Below are positions 61,961 through 64,000 of a stretch of 64,000 bases of DNA, piece after piece. Each line of letters starts with the position of its first letter. Positions within the stretch are counted from its first letter, which is position 1. The DNA comes from AC-32 sp963719275. Its GTDB lineage: Bacteria; Actinomycetota; Thermoleophilia; Gaiellales; Gaiellaceae. Position numbers and translations under genes: made by a program. The notes beneath the pieces were generated by a model. That model had not been told where the DNA came from, did no database searches, and saw only the letters and a list, made by a program, of their open reading frames with translations. The stretch spans positions 124,001 to 188,000 of the forward strand of contig CAVRBT010000009.1 of the NCBI GenBank assembly GCA_963719275.1, in the 5' to 3' direction.

Positions 61961-62034
61961 TAGCGGGGGCAGGATTTGAACCTGCGACCTCCGGGTTATG
62001 AGCCCGGCGAGCTACCTGACTGCTCCACCCCGCG
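61961..62034 (-). tRNA. Initiator tRNA-fMet (anticodon CAT)
   Basis: A 74-nt minus-strand gene with a full cloverleaf. Acceptor strands CGCGGGG and CCCCCGC leave position 1-72 as a C-U mismatch. The D arm has AGCAGTC..GTAGCT. The anticodon stem carries the three G-C pairs (GGG/CCC) next to loop CTCATAA, and the T arm has GGTTCAAATCC. The mismatch at 1-72 and the GGG/CCC anticodon stem identify an initiator rather than an elongator tRNA. CCA is not encoded (CTG follows the discriminator A). Its 3' 44 bases are the repeated core of the cassette array. Confidence 0.95.
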
Positions 62035-62073
62035 TCGCGGGCCGCATTATAGCGCGGCGGTAGCCTTTCGAGG

Positions 62074-62994
62074 GTGCGAGTCGGCGTCGTCGACCTCGGT
62101 ACCAACTCCACCCGTCTGCTGGTCGCGGACGTCGACCGCGACCGCGTCGACGAGGTCTCGCGGCGCACGGTGATCACGCGGCTCGGCGAGGGTGTCGACG
62201 AGCGGCGCAAGCTGCTGCCGCTGCCCGTCGCGCGGGTGCGGAACGTGCTCTCGGACTACCGCCGCCAGCTCGAGCAGCTCGGCGCGGAGCGCGTGCTCGC
62301 GATCGGCACCAGCGCGATCCGCGACGCCGAGAACGGCGAGGCGTTCCTCGGCGAGATCGAGTGGAGCTACGGCTTCGCCACCCGACTGCTCAGCGGCGAC
62401 GAGGAGGCCGGGCTCACGCGCCGCGGCGTCGCCAACGGCTGCCCTCTCGCCGACGACACGCTCGTGCTCGACGTCGGCGGTGGCTCGACGGAGCTGATCA
62501 CCAGGGACGAGCGCACGAGCCTCGACGTCGGCTCGGTCCGCCTGACCGAGCGGCACCTGCGCTCGGACCCGCCGACGCCCGAAGAGCTCGACGCCGCCGC
62601 CGAGGCGGTGCGCGCGGTGCTGCCGCCACTCGACCCGAGCGACGCGATCGGCGTCGCCGGAACCGTCACGACGCTCGCCGCGCTGGAGCTCGGCGGCTAC
62701 GACCCCGATCGCGTCCACGGCCACCGGCTCACGCGCGAGGCCGTCGACGCGCTGCTGGGACGCCTTGCCTCCCTCCCGCTCGCCGAGCGCCGCGAGCTCC
62801 CCGGGCTCGACCCCGAACGCGCGCCGGTGATCGTCGGCGGCGCGGTGGTCGTCCGCGAGGTGCTCGAGCGTTACGGGCTCGCCGGGCTCGAGGCGAGCGA
62901 GCGCGACCTCCTCCACGGCGCCGCGCTCGAGGCCGCGAAGCTGCCGGAGCCCGTCGAGGGCGACGCGCCGCCGGGCGCCTACACCTGCTGCTGA
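62074..62994 (+). CDS. Ppx/GppA-family exopolyphosphatase
   Basis: A 306-residue ASKHA-fold phosphatase that degrades polyphosphate and/or pppGpp. Start GTG 62074. The phosphate-binding motifs are VGVVDLGTNSTRLLVAD and LVLDVGGGSTELI. Further family features are GTSAIRDAENGEAFL and GVAGTVTTLAALELGGYDP. The length equals the short Ppx form lacking the C-terminal HD-like domain. It begins 40 bases beyond the 5' end of the divergently transcribed tRNA gene. Its last 16 bases overlap the convergent CBS gene. Confidence 0.93.
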   Translation: MRVGVVDLGTNSTRLLVADVDRDRVDEVSRRTVITRLGEGVDERRKLLPLPVARVRNVLSDYRRQLEQLGAERVLAIGTSAIRDAENGEAFLGEIEWSYGFATRLLSGDEEAGLTRRGVANGCPLADDTLVLDVGGGSTELITRDERTSLDVGSVRLTERHLRSDPPTPEELDAAAEAVRAVLPPLDPSDAIGVAGTVTTLAALELGGYDPDRVHGHRLTREAVDALLGRLASLPLAERRELPGLDPERAPVIVGGAVVVREVLERYGLAGLEASERDLLHGAALEAAKLPEPVEGDAPPGAYTCC

Positions 62995-63398
62995 TCGAGG
63001 TCGGCCGGCGGCTCGTCCTCCGCCAGCCGCCGCTGCAGCACGGCGCGGGAGAGCACGCCGACCAGCAGGCCGTCGTCCACGACGGGAACCCGCTCGGCGT
63101 CCCACTCCTCGAGCTGCGCGAAGGCCTCGTCGAGCGGCACGTCGGGATCAATCGTCCAGTTCGGTGGCTCGACAATCTCCCCCAGCCGCGTCTCGCGCGG
63201 GTCCCGGCCGGCCGCCACCACCCGCTCGACGAGCGTCTTGCGCGTGAGCACGCCGGCGAAGCGGCCACCCTGGCTGACGTAGACCGCACGCACGTCCGGC
63301 TCCACGAGGTGCTGGCCTGCCTCCTGCGCGGACGCCGACACGTCGAGCGTCAGCGGCTCGGGGATCATGGCCTCCCGCACGCGCCCCACGGCGCTCAC
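62979..63398 (-). CDS. CBS-domain pair protein
   Basis: A 139-residue protein consisting of two CBS motifs. First half: MIPEPLTLDVSASAQEAGQH and VRAVYVSQGGRFAGVLTRKT. Second half: WTIDPDVPLDEAFAQLEEWD and RVPVVDDGLLVGVLSRAVLQ. CBS pairs bind adenosine nucleotides and regulate partner proteins. Start GTG 63398 overlaps the stop of the dehydrogenase gene as GTGA, so it is co-translated with that enzyme and may regulate it. Confidence 0.88.
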   Translation of the reverse strand: MSAVGRVREAMIPEPLTLDVSASAQEAGQHLVEPDVRAVYVSQGGRFAGVLTRKTLVERVVAAGRDPRETRLGEIVEPPNWTIDPDVPLDEAFAQLEEWDAERVPVVDDGLLVGVLSRAVLQRRLAEDEPPADLDQQQV

Positions 63399-64000
63399 GG
63401 GTAGATCCCGCGCGCGCGCAACGCGCCGGCGACCTCGCGGATCCCGGCCACGAGCGCGGCGCTGCGCAGCGTCAGGTTGCGTGACTCCGACAGCGACCAG
63501 ACGCGGTCGAACGCGTCGCCGAGCTGCTCCGCGAGCTTCGCGCGGATCTCGCGCCGGTCCCAGAAGAGCCGGCCGAGGTCCTGCACCCACTCGAAGTACG
63601 AGACGGTTACGCCGCCAGCGTTCGTGAGCACGTCGGGGAGCACCGGGATCCCGCGCTCGTTCAGAATGGCGTCGCCCTCGAGCGATGTAGGCCCGTTGGC
63701 CCCCTCCGCGACCATGCGCGCCTGCAGGCGAGGCGCGTTCGCGGCCGTGATCTGGTCCTCGCGCGCCGCGAGCACGAGCACGTCGCACGGCAGCTCGAGC
63801 AGCTCCTCGTTCGTGATCCGGTCGGACTCGGTCCACTCCGCCAGCGAGCCGCGCTGCTCGGCGAAGCGGCGAAGGGCTTCGACATCGAGCCCGCCCTCGT
63901 CGTGGACGCCGCCGGAAACGTCGGAGACCGCGATCACGGTTGCGCCGAGGGCATCGAGCTCGGCCGCGGCGATCCCGCCGACGTTGCCGAAGCCCTGGAC
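63395..64000 (-). CDS. Glu/Leu/Phe/Val dehydrogenase family (glutamate dehydrogenase-like), 5' end beyond window
   Basis: The C-terminal about 200 residues of an amino-acid dehydrogenase; the frame is open to the last base. The NAD(P)-binding start VQGFGNVGGIAAAELDALGA is visible, then the Rossmann strand ATVIAVSDVSGGVHD, CDVLVLAAREDQITAANA and VAEGANGPTSLEGDAIL, and the end PDVLTNAGGVTVSYFEWVQD. These match glutamate dehydrogenase closely (NAGGVTVSYFEW is characteristic), but the substrate pocket lies upstream, so leucine or phenylalanine dehydrogenase is not fully excluded. A CBS-pair gene follows with GTGA coupling. Confidence 0.9.
   Translation of the reverse strand, partial: VQGFGNVGGIAAAELDALGATVIAVSDVSGGVHDEGGLDVEALRRFAEQRGSLAEWTESDRITNEELLELPCDVLVLAAREDQITAANAPRLQARMVAEGANGPTSLEGDAILNERGIPVLPDVLTNAGGVTVSYFEWVQDLGRLFWDRREIRAKLAEQLGDAFDRVWSLSESRNLTLRSAALVAGIREVAGALRARGIYP

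Noticed and set aside
46760..62034. Classical integron
   Set aside because: No integron integrase is present, blocks are multi-gene and several kb long with genes on both strands, and the shared core is a tRNA half rather than the usual GTTRRRY core. The similarity is only architectural.

Overview
The window is high-GC DNA (by eye well above 65% G+C) with GTG starts, GTGA/ATGA-coupled genes and an actinobacterial protein repertoire: an ECF sigma factor carrying a SnoaL-like domain, LuxR-type ATPases, MMPL and DHA2 transporters, DUF899, DUF202, GYD and several class III nucleotidyl cyclase fusions. The general flavour is that of a soil Actinomycetota lineage, possibly Thermoleophilia-like. That placement is inference, because no rRNA or other marker gene is present.

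Layout. 0-9.7 kb: a cation P-type ATPase (cut by the window start), ZIP transporter, flavin reductase, drug-efflux MFS, STAS protein, sigma factor, a TPR-LuxR regulator and a cupredoxin lipoprotein. 9.7-17.5 kb: a WYL regulator, decayed fragments (NlpC/P60, DUF2807), small stress-type proteins, an M24 peptidase, a TPR-nucleotidyl cyclase, GFA and DUF202 proteins. 17.5-24.6 kb: two GcvT/DmdA-like folate enzymes divergent from two phytoene-desaturase-like FAD oxidoreductases and a winged-helix protein. 24.6-29.3 kb: a DUF899 protein with an internal deletion, a berberine-bridge-type FAD oxidase, a beta-lactamase-fold hydrolase and a PadR/membrane-protein pair with a readable promoter.

29.3-62 kb is the unusual part. 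An intact initiator tRNA gene (minus strand, 61961-62034) is followed, on its 3' side, by a chain of cargo blocks. At 57.2, 53.1 and 46.8 kb the same 44-nt 3' part of that tRNA recurs exactly. Each copy has its own hairpin terminator on one side and a conserved 115-140 bp module containing a 14-bp inverted repeat on the other. Related modules without a recognisable tRNA core lie at 41.1 and 37.5 kb, and a longer, decayed tRNA copy lies at 29.3 kb. Between these marks sit 3.6-8 kb blocks: (i) PD40 propeller protein and a large LuxR-ATPase; (ii) sensor kinase, a cyclase-receiver-HTH fusion and a lipoprotein; (iii) Crp, Hsp20, a Clp ATPase, a membrane protein and DoxX; (iv) two PAP2 phosphatases, a lipid kinase, DUF1206 and PhoD; (v) epimerase, ATPase-GNAT and SMP-30; (vi) sulfatase fusion, hydrolase-cyclase, MMPL and a membrane protein. 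No integrase, transposase, relaxase or phage gene was recognised in any block. It reads as a tandem array of tRNA-anchored, integrase-less cassettes, and is the main candidate for an undescribed system.

Right of the tRNA gene the chromosome returns to ordinary genes: Ppx/GppA phosphatase, a CBS-pair protein and a glutamate-dehydrogenase-family gene cut by the window end.
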